DNA of 64,000 nt from an uncultured Pelagibacteraceae bacterium. GTDB taxonomy: Bacteria; Pseudomonadota; Alphaproteobacteria; Pelagibacterales; Pelagibacteraceae. Below, one piece after another: positions 1 to 8,186 of the stretch. Below the pieces are notes generated by a model. That model searched no databases and had not been told where the DNA came from. It saw nothing but the letters and a program-made list of their open reading frames with translations. Position 1 is the stretch's first letter, and each line of letters begins with the position of its first letter. A program made the translations under genes and the position numbers. The stretch spans positions 1-64,000 of the forward strand of contig CACFQR010000005.1 of assembly GCA_902568465.1 (NCBI GenBank), read 5' to 3'.

Positions 1-1812
1 GTTCCTATGTTAGAAGCAAATTTTGTAACACTCGAACAAGGGACAGGTATAGTTCATTGCGCCCCAAGTCATGGTCCGGATGATTTTAATTTGTGTTTAA
101 AACATGGAATTAAATCTTTAGACACGATAGATGATAATGGTAGATATACTAAACATATAAAAAAATTTGAAGGAACTCATATTTTTAAAGCTGACCAAAT
201 TGTAATTGATAAGCTTAAGGAGTATAAAAAATTACTATCAAATGGTAAGCTTACTCATAGTTATCCCCACTCTTGGAGATCTAAAGCACCTTTAGTTCAT
301 AGGGCAACATCCCAATGGTTTATTTCAATGGAAGAAAAAGATTTAAGAAAAAAAGCACTTAAAGCCATTGACGATACTGCTTTTTACCCAGAAAGAGGAA
401 GAGATAGAATTAGATCAATGATAGAAACAAGACCTGATTGGTGTATTTCTAGGCAAAGAATTTGGGGTGTTCCTCTACCTCTATTTGTTTCAAAAAAAAC
501 TAACGAACCTTTAAAAGATAAAGATATAATTGAAAATATAGCTAATATTTTTGAAAAAGAAGGTGCTGACTGTTGGTTTACTGACGATCCTCAAAAATTT
601 TTAGGAAAAAAATATAAAAAAGAGGATTTTATTAAATCAAGCGACATAGTTGAAGTTTGGTTTGATAGTGGAGCTACTCATTCATATGTACTAGAAAAAA
701 GAAAAGATTTAACTTGGCCTGCATCAATGTATCTAGAAGGTTCGGATCAACATCGAGGATGGTTTCATTCTTCTTTATTAGAGTCATGCGGCACAAGAGG
801 TAAAGCACCTTTTAAAAGCATTCTCACTCATGGTTTTGTAGTTGATGGAAAAGGTTTGAAGATGTCTAAATCTACAGGAAATATAATTGCTCCAGAAGAT
901 GTTTTAAAAAAATATGGTGCAGATATATTAAGAACTTGGGTAACCGCCTCAGATTATGCCGAAGATTTAAGGTTAGACTACTCCATTCTTGAACAACACG
1001 CCGAATCGTATCGAAAAATTAGGAATACTTTTAGATTTTTATTAGGAAATTTAAATGATAAAAAAAATAATTTTGATTTGAATTCAAAAGAAGTTGAAAA
1101 ATGGCCAGAACTAGAGCGTTATATTCTTCATCAAATATTTACGCTGAATAAAAGTTTTGAAAAATATTTTAAAGAGTATAATTTTCATAAACTTTATAAA
1201 GAGCTTATAAATTTTTGTTCATTAGATTTATCAGCATTTTATTTTGATATCAGAAAAGATATACTTTATTGTGATGGTCTAAAATCTGAAAAAAGAAAAA
1301 TTTGTATAAATCTTTTATCTTTAATTTTAGATATTTTATTGAAATGGTTTGCTCCAATTCTTTCTTTTACGACTGAGGAAATCTTTCAAATTGTAAATCC
1401 AGAAAAAAAATCAAGCATACACTTAGAGAGCTTTCCTAAAATTCCATCAAACTGGGAAGATAAAAAATTATCAGAAAAATGGGAAAAACTTAAAATTATA
1501 AGAAGTGTAGTAAATACAGGTATAGAGGTCAAAAGATCAAATAAAGATATTGGTTCTAGTCTTGAAGCAAATATAGAAATTTACCTTAACAAAGAATATC
1601 TTGAGCTTATAAAGGACATAAATTTGTCTGAATATTTTATTACATCTAAAGCTAGTGCAAAACATATGATTGATGATAAAAAAATTTTTAAGCTTGATGA
1701 TGTACCAAACATTGGTGTCTATGTCGAAAAAGCAAAAGGTGAAAAATGTTCTCGTTGCTGGAAAATTCTTGGAAATCTATGCGAAAGATGCAGCAATGTT
1801 TTAAAAAATTAA
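1..1812 (+). CDS. ileS: Isoleucyl-tRNA synthetase, C-terminal part (5' end outside window)
   Basis: Charges tRNA-Ile with isoleucine in the cytoplasm. The frame is open from base 1, so the listed start at base 7 is only an internal Met and the N-terminal part with the HIGH motif lies upstream. Visible class I features are the editing/connective region at the start (GTGIVHCAPSHGPDDF), the KMSKS loop (GLKMSKSTGN), the anticodon-binding helical domain, and a C-terminal zinc-finger CSRCW...CERC close to the stop. The Cys4 finger and the editing motif separate it from ValRS and LeuRS. It is followed 6 bp later by lspA, the classic ileS-lspA order. Identification is secure. Confidence 0.97.
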   Translation, partial: VPMLEANFVTLEQGTGIVHCAPSHGPDDFNLCLKHGIKSLDTIDDNGRYTKHIKKFEGTHIFKADQIVIDKLKEYKKLLSNGKLTHSYPHSWRSKAPLVHRATSQWFISMEEKDLRKKALKAIDDTAFYPERGRDRIRSMIETRPDWCISRQRIWGVPLPLFVSKKTNEPLKDKDIIENIANIFEKEGADCWFTDDPQKFLGKKYKKEDFIKSSDIVEVWFDSGATHSYVLEKRKDLTWPASMYLEGSDQHRGWFHSSLLESCGTRGKAPFKSILTHGFVVDGKGLKMSKSTGNIIAPEDVLKKYGADILRTWVTASDYAEDLRLDYSILEQHAESYRKIRNTFRFLLGNLNDKKNNFDLNSKEVEKWPELERYILHQIFTLNKSFEKYFKEYNFHKLYKELINFCSLDLSAFYFDIRKDILYCDGLKSEKRKICINLLSLILDILLKWFAPILSFTTEEIFQIVNPEKKSSIHLESFPKIPSNWEDKKLSEKWEKLKIIRSVVNTGIEVKRSNKDIGSSLEANIEIYLNKEYLELIKDINLSEYFITSKASAKHMIDDKKIFKLDDVPNIGVYVEKAKGEKCSRCWKILGNLCERCSNVLKN

Positions 1813-1818
1813 TTTTTA

Positions 1819-2289
1819 ATGAAAAAAATTATAATTATTTTAACTATTTTTTTAACAGACAGATTATCTAAAATATATATTTTAAATTTACAATCAGAGG
1901 GTACTGACATCGATTTTTATATTTTACCATTTTTAAATGTTTATTTGGTGTGGAATACAGGTATTGGTTTCGGCTTAATTTCTTTAGAGTCCGGTATTTA
2001 TTACCATATTTTGTCATTTATAATATTTTTGGTTAATCTGCTGCTTGTTTATTTGTTAGTAAAATCAAAAGGCGCTTATTCATATTTAATAGCAATGGTA
2101 ATAGGGGGTTCCTTGGGTAATTTGTTTGATAGAATATACTATTATGCAGTGCCAGATTTTATAGATTTTCACATAGGAAGTTTTCATTGGTTTATATTTA
2201 ATGTTTCTGATATTTTTATAACGATTGGTTTAATAGGTTTGATATTTATGGAAATATTTAACAACAAAAAAAATTTAAAAAATGTTTAA
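1819..2289 (+). CDS. lspA: Lipoprotein signal peptidase (signal peptidase II)
   Basis: Inner-membrane aspartyl protease that removes signal peptides from diacylglyceryl-prolipoproteins after Lgt has acted (lgt is also in this window). At 156 aa with four hydrophobic segments it has the family size. The two catalytic Asp motifs are present: GNLFDR...[10 protein letters not shown] and FNVSD. The start lies 6 bp after ileS. Its end overlaps the next gene by 8 bp, and that gene encodes a lipoprotein, which is a plausible substrate. Nothing unusual apart from a very AT-rich, Ile/Phe-rich sequence. Confidence 0.96.
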   Translation: MKKIIIILTIFLTDRLSKIYILNLQSEGTDIDFYILPFLNVYLVWNTGIGFGLISLESGIYYHILSFIIFLVNLLLVYLLVKSKGAYSYLIAMVIGGSLGNLFDRIYYYAVPDFIDFHIGSFHWFIFNVSDIFITIGLIGLIFMEIFNNKKNLKNV

Positions 2290-2596
2290 AAAAATACTAT
2301 TAATTATAACAATCTCTCTATTTGCAAACTCTTGTGCAAATACATGGGATTCCGTAAAAAGAGGTTTAACGGGAGGAAAAAGCAGGTCGGCAGACGAATT
2401 TTTAGTTAAAAAAAAAGATCCATTAATATTACCACCAGATTTCGAAAATCTACCTTCACCCTCTGACAGGCAAGAAGCTGAGGAGGAACTATCAGCCTTC
2501 AAGAAGACTTTATCTGAATCTTCATTAATTGAAACAGACTCTTCAACAGCTAGTTCAGCCGAGGAGTCCATACTTCAAAAAATTAAAAAAAAATAA
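2282..2596 (+). CDS. Small DUF3035 (BamF-like) outer-membrane lipoprotein
   Basis: A 104-aa lipoprotein. A short signal peptide ends in a lipobox (SLFANSC), so Cys18 is the predicted lipidated residue. The segment [19 protein letters not shown] matches my recollection of the alphaproteobacterial DUF3035 family, called BamF where it was found as a BAM-complex subunit in Caulobacter. The rest is Ser/Glu-rich and probably disordered. It overlaps lspA by 8 bp and abuts pgi (stop TAA directly followed by ATG), so the three are probably co-transcribed. The family call is good. A role in outer-membrane protein assembly is inferred from the family only. Confidence 0.8.
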   Translation: MFKKILLIITISLFANSCANTWDSVKRGLTGGKSRSADEFLVKKKDPLILPPDFENLPSPSDRQEAEEELSAFKKTLSESSLIETDSSTASSAEESILQKIKKK

Positions 2597-3751
2597 ATGC
2601 TAACTAAAAATAATTTTTTTAAAAATTATTCTATTTCTAGGGGCAAGTATAAAAAAAATTTTAAAAAAACAAAAAAAATATTTAAAAATTTTTTAAATGA
2701 AATAAAAAATAATAAAATTCCCTTTCTTAGTTCATACGAAAAAAATTATGAATATGATTTTTATAGCTCAACTATTAAAAAATATTCAAAGTATGAAAAC
2801 ATTATTATTATTGGGATGGGGGGTTCAATTTTAGGAACTAAAACAATATATTCATTTTTCAAAAAAAAAATTAAAAAAAAAATATTTTTTTTTGACGATT
2901 TAGACTCAAATTTGCATTTAGAATTTAAAAAAATAAAAGACTTAAAAAAATCATGTTTTATAGTTGTTTCAAAATCTGGAAACACATTAGAAACAATAAC
3001 TAATTTAGATATCATTTTTTCTAAATCTTTATTTAATAATAAATTAGTAATTATTACAGAGCTAAAAGATAACAGTTTAACTAAGCTGACTAGTAAATAT
3101 AACGTGGATATTATAGAGCACAAAAATTATATAGGAGGCAGATATTCTGTGCTATCTGAAGTTGGCATGTTTCCTGCTGCATTGATGAATCTTAACATAA
3201 GCAAGTTTAAAAATTTGAAAAAACTAATCTCTAATAAAAAATTTGTATCCTCTTTACTTAACAGCGTCGCATTCATTTATACTTATAATCAATTAAAAAT
3301 AAATAATTCAGTCATTCTAAATTACGATTCAAGACTTCATGATTTGTGTTTATGGTATCAACAGTTAGTCGGTGAAAGTTTGGGTAAAAGGGGCAAAGGA
3401 ATTATGCCAATAGTTTCAACATGCCCTAAGGATCACCATAGTTTATTACAACTTTATTTAGATGGACCCAAAGATAAATTTTTTACGTTTTTAAGTACTG
3501 AAAAAAAAATTTTAAATAAAATAGACTCAGTTTTATATGCTCAATGTCAAGCTACTAAAAATATTTTTACGAGAAAAAAAATTCCATTCAGGCACTTTAC
3601 TATTAAGGATAATGATGAAAATGAGTTAGGTTCTTTTTTTACTTTTTTTGTACTTGAAACAATACTTTTGGCAAAATTATTAAATATCAATCCATATGAT
3701 CAACCAGCTGTCGAGCAAGTAAAAATTGAAACGAAAAAATTTTTAAGATAG
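2597..3751 (+). CDS. pgi: Glucose-6-phosphate isomerase (short form)
   Basis: Interconverts glucose-6-phosphate and fructose-6-phosphate. The 384-aa protein is much shorter than the roughly 550-aa E. coli enzyme but keeps the SIS-domain core: IIIGMGGSILGTKTI, the sugar-phosphate-binding VVSKSGNTLETITNL, the signature-like GKRGKGIMPIVST and DHHSLLQLYLDGP. The DNA around 2861-2893 holds two A10 runs and a T9 run, read as KKKIKKKIFFF, and the frame stays open. That matters for judging the A9 frameshifts elsewhere in this window. Its last 9 bases overlap the convergent rsmD. Confidence in the family is high. Confidence 0.93.
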   Translation: MLTKNNFFKNYSISRGKYKKNFKKTKKIFKNFLNEIKNNKIPFLSSYEKNYEYDFYSSTIKKYSKYENIIIIGMGGSILGTKTIYSFFKKKIKKKIFFFDDLDSNLHLEFKKIKDLKKSCFIVVSKSGNTLETITNLDIIFSKSLFNNKLVIITELKDNSLTKLTSKYNVDIIEHKNYIGGRYSVLSEVGMFPAALMNLNISKFKNLKKLISNKKFVSSLLNSVAFIYTYNQLKINNSVILNYDSRLHDLCLWYQQLVGESLGKRGKGIMPIVSTCPKDHHSLLQLYLDGPKDKFFTFLSTEKKILNKIDSVLYAQCQATKNIFTRKKIPFRHFTIKDNDENELGSFFTFFVLETILLAKLLNINPYDQPAVEQVKIETKKFLR

Positions 3752-4339
3752 AAATGGCAATAATTTACCAAAGAAAATAACTGAAAGACCATATACTCTT
3801 TTTTCAATTATCTCATAACGCGTAGTTAATTTATCTTTACTATTTTTATGCCTATGCAAAATAAATATTCCTTCTTTTTTTAAAACACTTTTATTAGAGA
3901 TTAATTCAATTAAATCGTTTATTTTTCTATCTTTAAAAGGAGGGTCGCAAAAAATAAGATCATGAGGAATATTACCCGAAACGTCAAAGTTTAATTTTTT
4001 ATTTTTTTTTAAAATATTAAAAACATCACCAAAGAGTATTTTTGTCTCATTTGTTATTTTTAATTTTTCTATGTTTTTTTCTAAAATTTTTATTGCTTCT
4101 TTCTCTTTTTCAATAAAAGTAGTATTTGATGCTCCTCTAGATATGCACTCAATTCCAAATGACCCTGTGCCAGAATATAAATCTAAAATATTTGCATTTT
4201 TCATTTCAAAAGAAATTTTATTTGAGTGAGCTAAAAAATTAAAAATACTTTCCCTCACCATATCTTTTAATGGTCTTATTTTTTTGTTATCAGGTCCAAA
4301 AATAGGAATTCCTCTAAATTTTCCAGATATTATTCTCAT
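3743..4339 (-). CDS. rsmD: 16S rRNA (guanine966-N2)-methyltransferase
   Basis: SAM-dependent methyltransferase modifying G966 of 16S rRNA. The 198-aa protein starts with the typical MRIISGKFRG, carries a SAM-binding loop (ILDLYSGTGSFGIECISRGA) and the catalytic amino-methyltransferase motif DPPF (LIFCDPPF). It lies 2 bp downstream of purD on the same strand and ends 9 bp inside the convergent pgi, so transcription of the two would collide at their 3' ends. Confidence 0.94.
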   Translation of the reverse strand: MRIISGKFRGIPIFGPDNKKIRPLKDMVRESIFNFLAHSNKISFEMKNANILDLYSGTGSFGIECISRGASNTTFIEKEKEAIKILEKNIEKLKITNETKILFGDVFNILKKNKKLNFDVSGNIPHDLIFCDPPFKDRKINDLIELISNKSVLKKEGIFILHRHKNSKDKLTTRYEIIEKRVYGLSVIFFGKLLPFLS

Positions 4340-4341
4340 AA

Positions 4342-5610
4342 TTATTTATTATCGATTGCTCTCCACGCAATATCTTTTCTAAAAAAACCATCTTTCCAAT
4401 TTATTTTATTTATATTTTTTAATGAATTATTTCTAGCTTCAACTAAACTGTCAGAAGAAGAAGTTACATTTAGCACTCTTCCACCAATAGAGTAAATTTT
4501 ATTTTTTTTTAAATATGTGCCTGCATGAAATATTTGGTTATATTCATCAGATTTGATATCAATTAAATTTTTAATTTCACTATTTTTCACATAATTCGAT
4601 GGATAACCTTTGGCACATACAACAATAGTAATACAATTTTTTTTACTCCATTCTATTTTTAAATTATGGAGTTCATTTTTCACAGCATATTTAATCACAT
4701 CCAATAAATCTGTTTTTAATCTCATCATAAGTACCTGACATTCAGGATCTCCCATTCTAATATTGTATTCGATTAAATATGGTTCATTTTTTTTTATCAT
4801 TAGGCCTGCGTATAAAAATCCAGTATAAGGGTGGCCTGAATCTTTCATAGCTCGAAGCGTAGGTTCTATAATTTTTTTTTTAATTTTATTTTCTAGTTTC
4901 CGGGTGAGTAAAGTTGCTGGTGAATAAGCTCCCATTCCACCAGTATTTGGACCCACGTCTCCTTCTCCAACTCTTTTATGATCTTGAGCAGAACCAAAAA
5001 AATGATAAGAATTTTTATCTACAATACAAAAATAGCTTAATTCTTCACCTTCTAAAAATTCTTCCAATAGTACTTTTTTTGAGGATTTAAATTTACCCTC
5101 CAAAACTTCCCTTGTCTTTTTTATAGCCTCTTCCTTAGAGGAGCATATTGATACTCCTTTTCCTGATGCCAATCCATCAGCCTTTACTACAATTGGAATG
5201 TTATTTTTTTCTATAAAAATTTTTGCATCATTTAAATTTTCAAAGACACCAAAATTTGCTGTAGGTATATTATTTTTTTTACACAAATTTTTCATAAATG
5301 CTTTTGAACCTTCCAATTGTGCAGCAAATTTACTAGGACCAAGTACTTTAATTTTTTTGCTGTTCAGATAATCTGTGAGACCATTAACTAAAGGCTGCTC
5401 GGGACCAACAATTACAACATCTACTTTTTTATCTCTAACTATTTTATAAATGGCTTCAAAATTTAAAATATCTTCTTTTATATTTTCTGCTATTTTCTCG
5501 GTCCCAGCATTTCCAGGTATACAAATTAATTTTTTTATTTTTAAAGATTGTTTTAATTTATAGCAAATAGCATGTTCCCGACCACCGCTTCCAATAACTG
5601 CCAAATTCAT
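4342..5610 (-). CDS. purD: Phosphoribosylamine-glycine ligase
   Basis: Third step of de novo purine synthesis: ATP-dependent joining of phosphoribosylamine and glycine. At 422 aa it is full length. It has the N-terminal GSGGREHAI motif, the ATP-grasp domain (VVKADGLASGKGV), the metal/ATP-binding stretch GPNTGGMGAYSP and YNIRMGDPECQVLM. Its start is only 31 bp from the divergent DUF2093 gene, so its promoter must sit in or very near that spacer. rsmD follows 2 bp downstream. Confidence 0.97.
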   Translation of the reverse strand: MNLAVIGSGGREHAICYKLKQSLKIKKLICIPGNAGTEKIAENIKEDILNFEAIYKIVRDKKVDVVIVGPEQPLVNGLTDYLNSKKIKVLGPSKFAAQLEGSKAFMKNLCKKNNIPTANFGVFENLNDAKIFIEKNNIPIVVKADGLASGKGVSICSSKEEAIKKTREVLEGKFKSSKKVLLEEFLEGEELSYFCIVDKNSYHFFGSAQDHKRVGEGDVGPNTGGMGAYSPATLLTRKLENKIKKKIIEPTLRAMKDSGHPYTGFLYAGLMIKKNEPYLIEYNIRMGDPECQVLMMRLKTDLLDVIKYAVKNELHNLKIEWSKKNCITIVVCAKGYPSNYVKNSEIKNLIDIKSDEYNQIFHAGTYLKKNKIYSIGGRVLNVTSSSDSLVEARNNSLKNINKINWKDGFFRKDIAWRAIDNK

Positions 5611-5611
5611 A

Positions 5612-5627
5612 TATTATAGATATAATA
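5612..5627. promoter_or_regulatory. Symmetric AT palindrome with outward -10-like boxes
   Basis: TATTATA-GA-TATAATA is a 7-bp perfect inverted repeat with a 2-bp spacer, inside the 31-bp gap between the divergent purD and DUF2093 starts. Each arm contains TATAAT reading outwards. The plus-strand copy (5621-5626) is 15 bp before the DUF2093 ATG and fits a short leader. The minus-strand copy is only 2 bp from the purD ATG, so it would start transcription inside purD and is doubtful. AT-rich palindromes also arise by chance in DNA like this. Confidence 0.35.
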
Positions 5628-5641
5628 GCAATTAAATATAC

Positions 5642-5839
5642 ATGAACGGAAATAAAGCAAAACTTAAATTTAACCCAAACAATTTCGAAATTTTAGAAAA
5701 TGGTGATTACGTTATTTGTGCAGTTTCGGGAAAAAATATTCCACTTAACGAGTTAACCTATTGGAATGTTGACCTACAAGAGGCTTATTTTTCCCCAAAA
5801 GAGGCCCAACAAAGATATGAAGAGTTAAATAAAAAATGA
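5642..5839 (+). CDS. DUF2093 family small protein
   Basis: A 65-aa acidic soluble protein. The order AKLKFNPNNFEILENGDYVICAVSGKNIPL followed by LTYWNVDLQEAYFSPKEA fits the small alphaproteobacterial DUF2093 family as I remember it. The Cys plus a short beta-rich layout resembles a small zinc-ribbon remnant, but there is only one Cys. No function is known. It overlaps the M23-family gene by 4 bp (ATGA), so the two are translationally coupled. Confidence 0.8.
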   Translation: MNGNKAKLKFNPNNFEILENGDYVICAVSGKNIPLNELTYWNVDLQEAYFSPKEAQQRYEELNKK

Positions 5840-6621
5840 GAATTATAGTTATTATATTTTTTACATTATTTACAACCTCAAGTTTTGCTGTTTCATTTAA
5901 AGGTAAGTTTATTCAGGGATCTTTTATTCTTGGAAAAACTCAACCGGGATCAGAAGTTTTTATAGATAAAAAAAAGGTCAAAGTTACTTCAGATGGATAT
6001 TTTGCTTTTGGTTTAGGCAGAGATAGAAAAAATGATGTGATAATAAAAATAAATGAAAAAAAAATAGTAAAAAAAGTTTTTAAAAGAGAGTATAAAATCC
6101 AAAGAATAGATGGGCTTGAAGAAAAAAAAGTAACACCCCCCGAAGAAGTCTATGAAAGAATTAAAAGAGAGAATAAATTAATTGGAGAGGCTAGGGGCAT
6201 TAACAGCAACTTGGTTTTTTTTAAAAATAAATTTATAAATCCATTAGAAAACGCAATCGTTACTGGCGTTTATGGAAGTCAAAGAATTTTAAACGGAAAA
6301 CCTAAATGGCCTCATTATGGTATAGATTTTGCTGCTAAAGAAGGAACGGAAATTAAAGCCATGCTAGATGGCGTTGTTACTTTAGCAGAACCAGATTTAT
6401 TTTATACAGGTGGAACTTTAGTATTTGATCATGGACATGGTATTTCAACACTGTATATGCACATGAAAACATTAATGGTTAAAAAAGGTCAAAAAGTTAA
6501 ACAAGGAGATATCATTGGAACCGTCGGCTCAACAGGACGATCAACAGGAGCGCATTTAGATGTTAGACTTAACTGGTTTCAAATACGGTTGGATCCCGCA
6601 ACAGTCTTAGACATTAAGTAA
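5836..6621 (+). CDS. M23-family (LytM-like) peptidase domain protein, periplasmic
   Basis: A 261-aa exported protein with an N-terminal signal peptide (MRIIVIIFFTLFTTSSFAVS), a beta-rich N-terminal region and a C-terminal M23/LytM domain of the type that cuts peptidoglycan cross-bridges. The first zinc motif HYGIDFA (HxxxD) and HGHGISTLYMHM are present, as is the VKKGQKVKQGDIIGTVGSTGRS loop. The last motif reads GAHLDVRLNW where canonical enzymes have HLH, so one expected zinc ligand is absent. It may be a divergent hydrolase or a non-catalytic activator of amidases. It is coupled to DUF2093 upstream and convergent with the PD-(D/E)XK gene. Confidence 0.86.
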   Translation: MRIIVIIFFTLFTTSSFAVSFKGKFIQGSFILGKTQPGSEVFIDKKKVKVTSDGYFAFGLGRDRKNDVIIKINEKKIVKKVFKREYKIQRIDGLEEKKVTPPEEVYERIKRENKLIGEARGINSNLVFFKNKFINPLENAIVTGVYGSQRILNGKPKWPHYGIDFAAKEGTEIKAMLDGVVTLAEPDLFYTGGTLVFDHGHGISTLYMHMKTLMVKKGQKVKQGDIIGTVGSTGRSTGAHLDVRLNWFQIRLDPATVLDIK

Positions 6622-6622
6622 C

Positions 6623-7309
6623 TCAAATATATTTTTCTTTCTTTAAAGAGTTGACAAATTTACAACTAGCGCAAGCAAGATTGTATATAGGCGGTTTTTC
6701 CATAAGGTAAATATCGATAATATCGGTAATTCTTTTTAGTAAATCATCATGACATCTATTACCTTTTAGATACAAAGTTTCAAATTTCATATTACAAGCG
6801 CCGTCAGAAATTTTTATAATCTCTTTTGGTTCAAAAAGATATAAACCTAACTCTTTAATATTAGTAAATTTTGGGGTTTTAGAATTTGGTTTTTCAAAAA
6901 TGGTTGCATAACTTTCTAATTGCAGTTTATAATTTTCAACTTTTGATGGATTAATATTAGTAGTTTTTAAATCTATAATTCCATATTTTTTTGGACTAGT
7001 TTTAAATTCGATGACTACATCAGTTTTACCACTAATCACAAAAGACCTTCCTTTTTTATCTTTGAGAGTAGAAGAACCTATAAAGCCACTAAGCTCTGTC
7101 ATAATACGACCGTCAGGTAAATCTTTTGACATTAATTTTACAGATTGAGTAATTAAGAATTTTTTTTGTATAAGGTCAAACGCATTAAATATTGGAGGAA
7201 AAAAAGCGTCAAGCTTAATACCCTTGTGAGATAACCATAAACATCTTTTACATTTTAAAGCGTAGTCGAGTCCGCTAGGAGCAACTTTAAAAATTTTTTC
7301 TTCGCTCAT
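6623..7309 (-). CDS. PD-(D/E)XK nuclease superfamily protein with four-Cys (Cas4/AddB-like) pattern
   Basis: I choose the ATG at 7309 rather than 7357. It follows an AGGTGGA ribosome-binding sequence and lies 1 bp after the upstream stop (TAAaATG), giving 228 aa. The core looks like a restriction-fold nuclease: GKTDVVIEF, then GIIDLKTT (D-x-K), then QLESYA (QxxxY). A CKRC pair near the N-terminus and a CASC pair near the C-terminus flank the core, the layout used by Cas4- and AddB-type nucleases to hold an Fe-S cluster. No helicase, CRISPR or recombination gene is nearby; it ends a lipid A operon. Function unknown. Confidence 0.72.
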   Translation of the reverse strand: MSEEKIFKVAPSGLDYALKCKRCLWLSHKGIKLDAFFPPIFNAFDLIQKKFLITQSVKLMSKDLPDGRIMTELSGFIGSSTLKDKKGRSFVISGKTDVVIEFKTSPKKYGIIDLKTTNINPSKVENYKLQLESYATIFEKPNSKTPKFTNIKELGLYLFEPKEIIKISDGACNMKFETLYLKGNRCHDDLLKRITDIIDIYLMEKPPIYNLACASCKFVNSLKKEKYI

Positions 7310-7310
7310 T

Positions 7311-8186
7311 TTATTTCCACCTATTGTGGGACCAAAGCCATTGTTTCGGATTTTCAATAATCATTTTTTCAATAATTTGATTAATTTTAAGTGTTATATT
7401 TTTTATATCTTGATCATCATTTCCTGTTTTTTCTATCGCGTAAGGTTGGTGAACAGTCATTTCAAATTCAACATCTTTTATTCTTTTCAAAGAAATAGGA
7501 ACTAATTTACAATTGTATTTTAATGCTAATTGCGCCGGAATAGTTGTCGTTTGCGCAGGTTTATTAAATAGATTTATTCTTGGTCCTTCTCCCACGCGCT
7601 GATCAACCATTAGTGCAATACTATATCCATCCTTAACGCGATTAATTACCTGTCTCATACCTGCTCGACCTTTTGGAATTTGATTAGGACAAATATATTT
7701 CATTCTAAGATATTCCATAACTGGATTTAAAAAAAGATTATTTAAAGGTCTGTAGATAGCTGCAGTTTTAATACCAGATTTTTCAAGCTCCATTGCCATT
7801 AATTCAAAATTAGCAAAGTGTCCCGAAAAAAAAACCACAGGTTCATTTAATTTTTTAATTTCATTTAAATAATCACTTCCAATTATTTTTATGTGATCAA
7901 AATCAACCCTATTAAATTTAAAATCTTTCAAAAAAACGTATTCAGCAAATGTTCTACCTATATTTGACCACATGCCATTTACTATTTCTTTTTCTTCTTT
8001 TTCATTAATATTTCCCAATCCTAATTTAATATTTGCTGTAATAATACTTTTTGATCTAAAAAAGGGGCCAAAAAATTTACCTATGACCCCTCCTAAATTA
8101 GATGAATTTTTAAGGCCAATTATTTTAAAAACACAAAACAAAGAAATTACAATTGTAAATTCAAAAAAATATTTTATTATTTTCAT
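7311..8186 (-). CDS. Lipid A biosynthesis acyltransferase (LpxL/HtrB family)
   Basis: Transfers a secondary acyl chain onto the Kdo-lipid A precursor at the inner membrane. The 291-aa protein has an N-terminal membrane anchor, the catalytic HX4E motif in FFSGHFANFELM, a PNQIPKGRAGMRQ region resembling the family's loop, MVDQRVGEG and a terminal WLWSHNRWK, all typical of LpxL/LpxM enzymes. It overlaps lpxK by 4 bp, and its last codons provide the ribosome-binding site of the next gene. LpxL versus LpxM cannot be decided from the sequence alone, so no symbol is given. Confidence 0.92.
   Translation of the reverse strand: MKIIKYFFEFTIVISLFCVFKIIGLKNSSNLGGVIGKFFGPFFRSKSIITANIKLGLGNINEKEEKEIVNGMWSNIGRTFAEYVFLKDFKFNRVDFDHIKIIGSDYLNEIKKLNEPVVFFSGHFANFELMAMELEKSGIKTAAIYRPLNNLFLNPVMEYLRMKYICPNQIPKGRAGMRQVINRVKDGYSIALMVDQRVGEGPRINLFNKPAQTTTIPAQLALKYNCKLVPISLKRIKDVEFEMTVHQPYAIEKTGNDDQDIKNITLKINQIIEKMIIENPKQWLWSHNRWK

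Noticed and set aside
2275-2571. 98-aa minus-strand ORF opposite the DUF3035 lipoprotein gene
   Set aside because: It is the antisense shadow of a gene with signal peptide, lipobox and family motifs; its own sequence shows no recognisable features.
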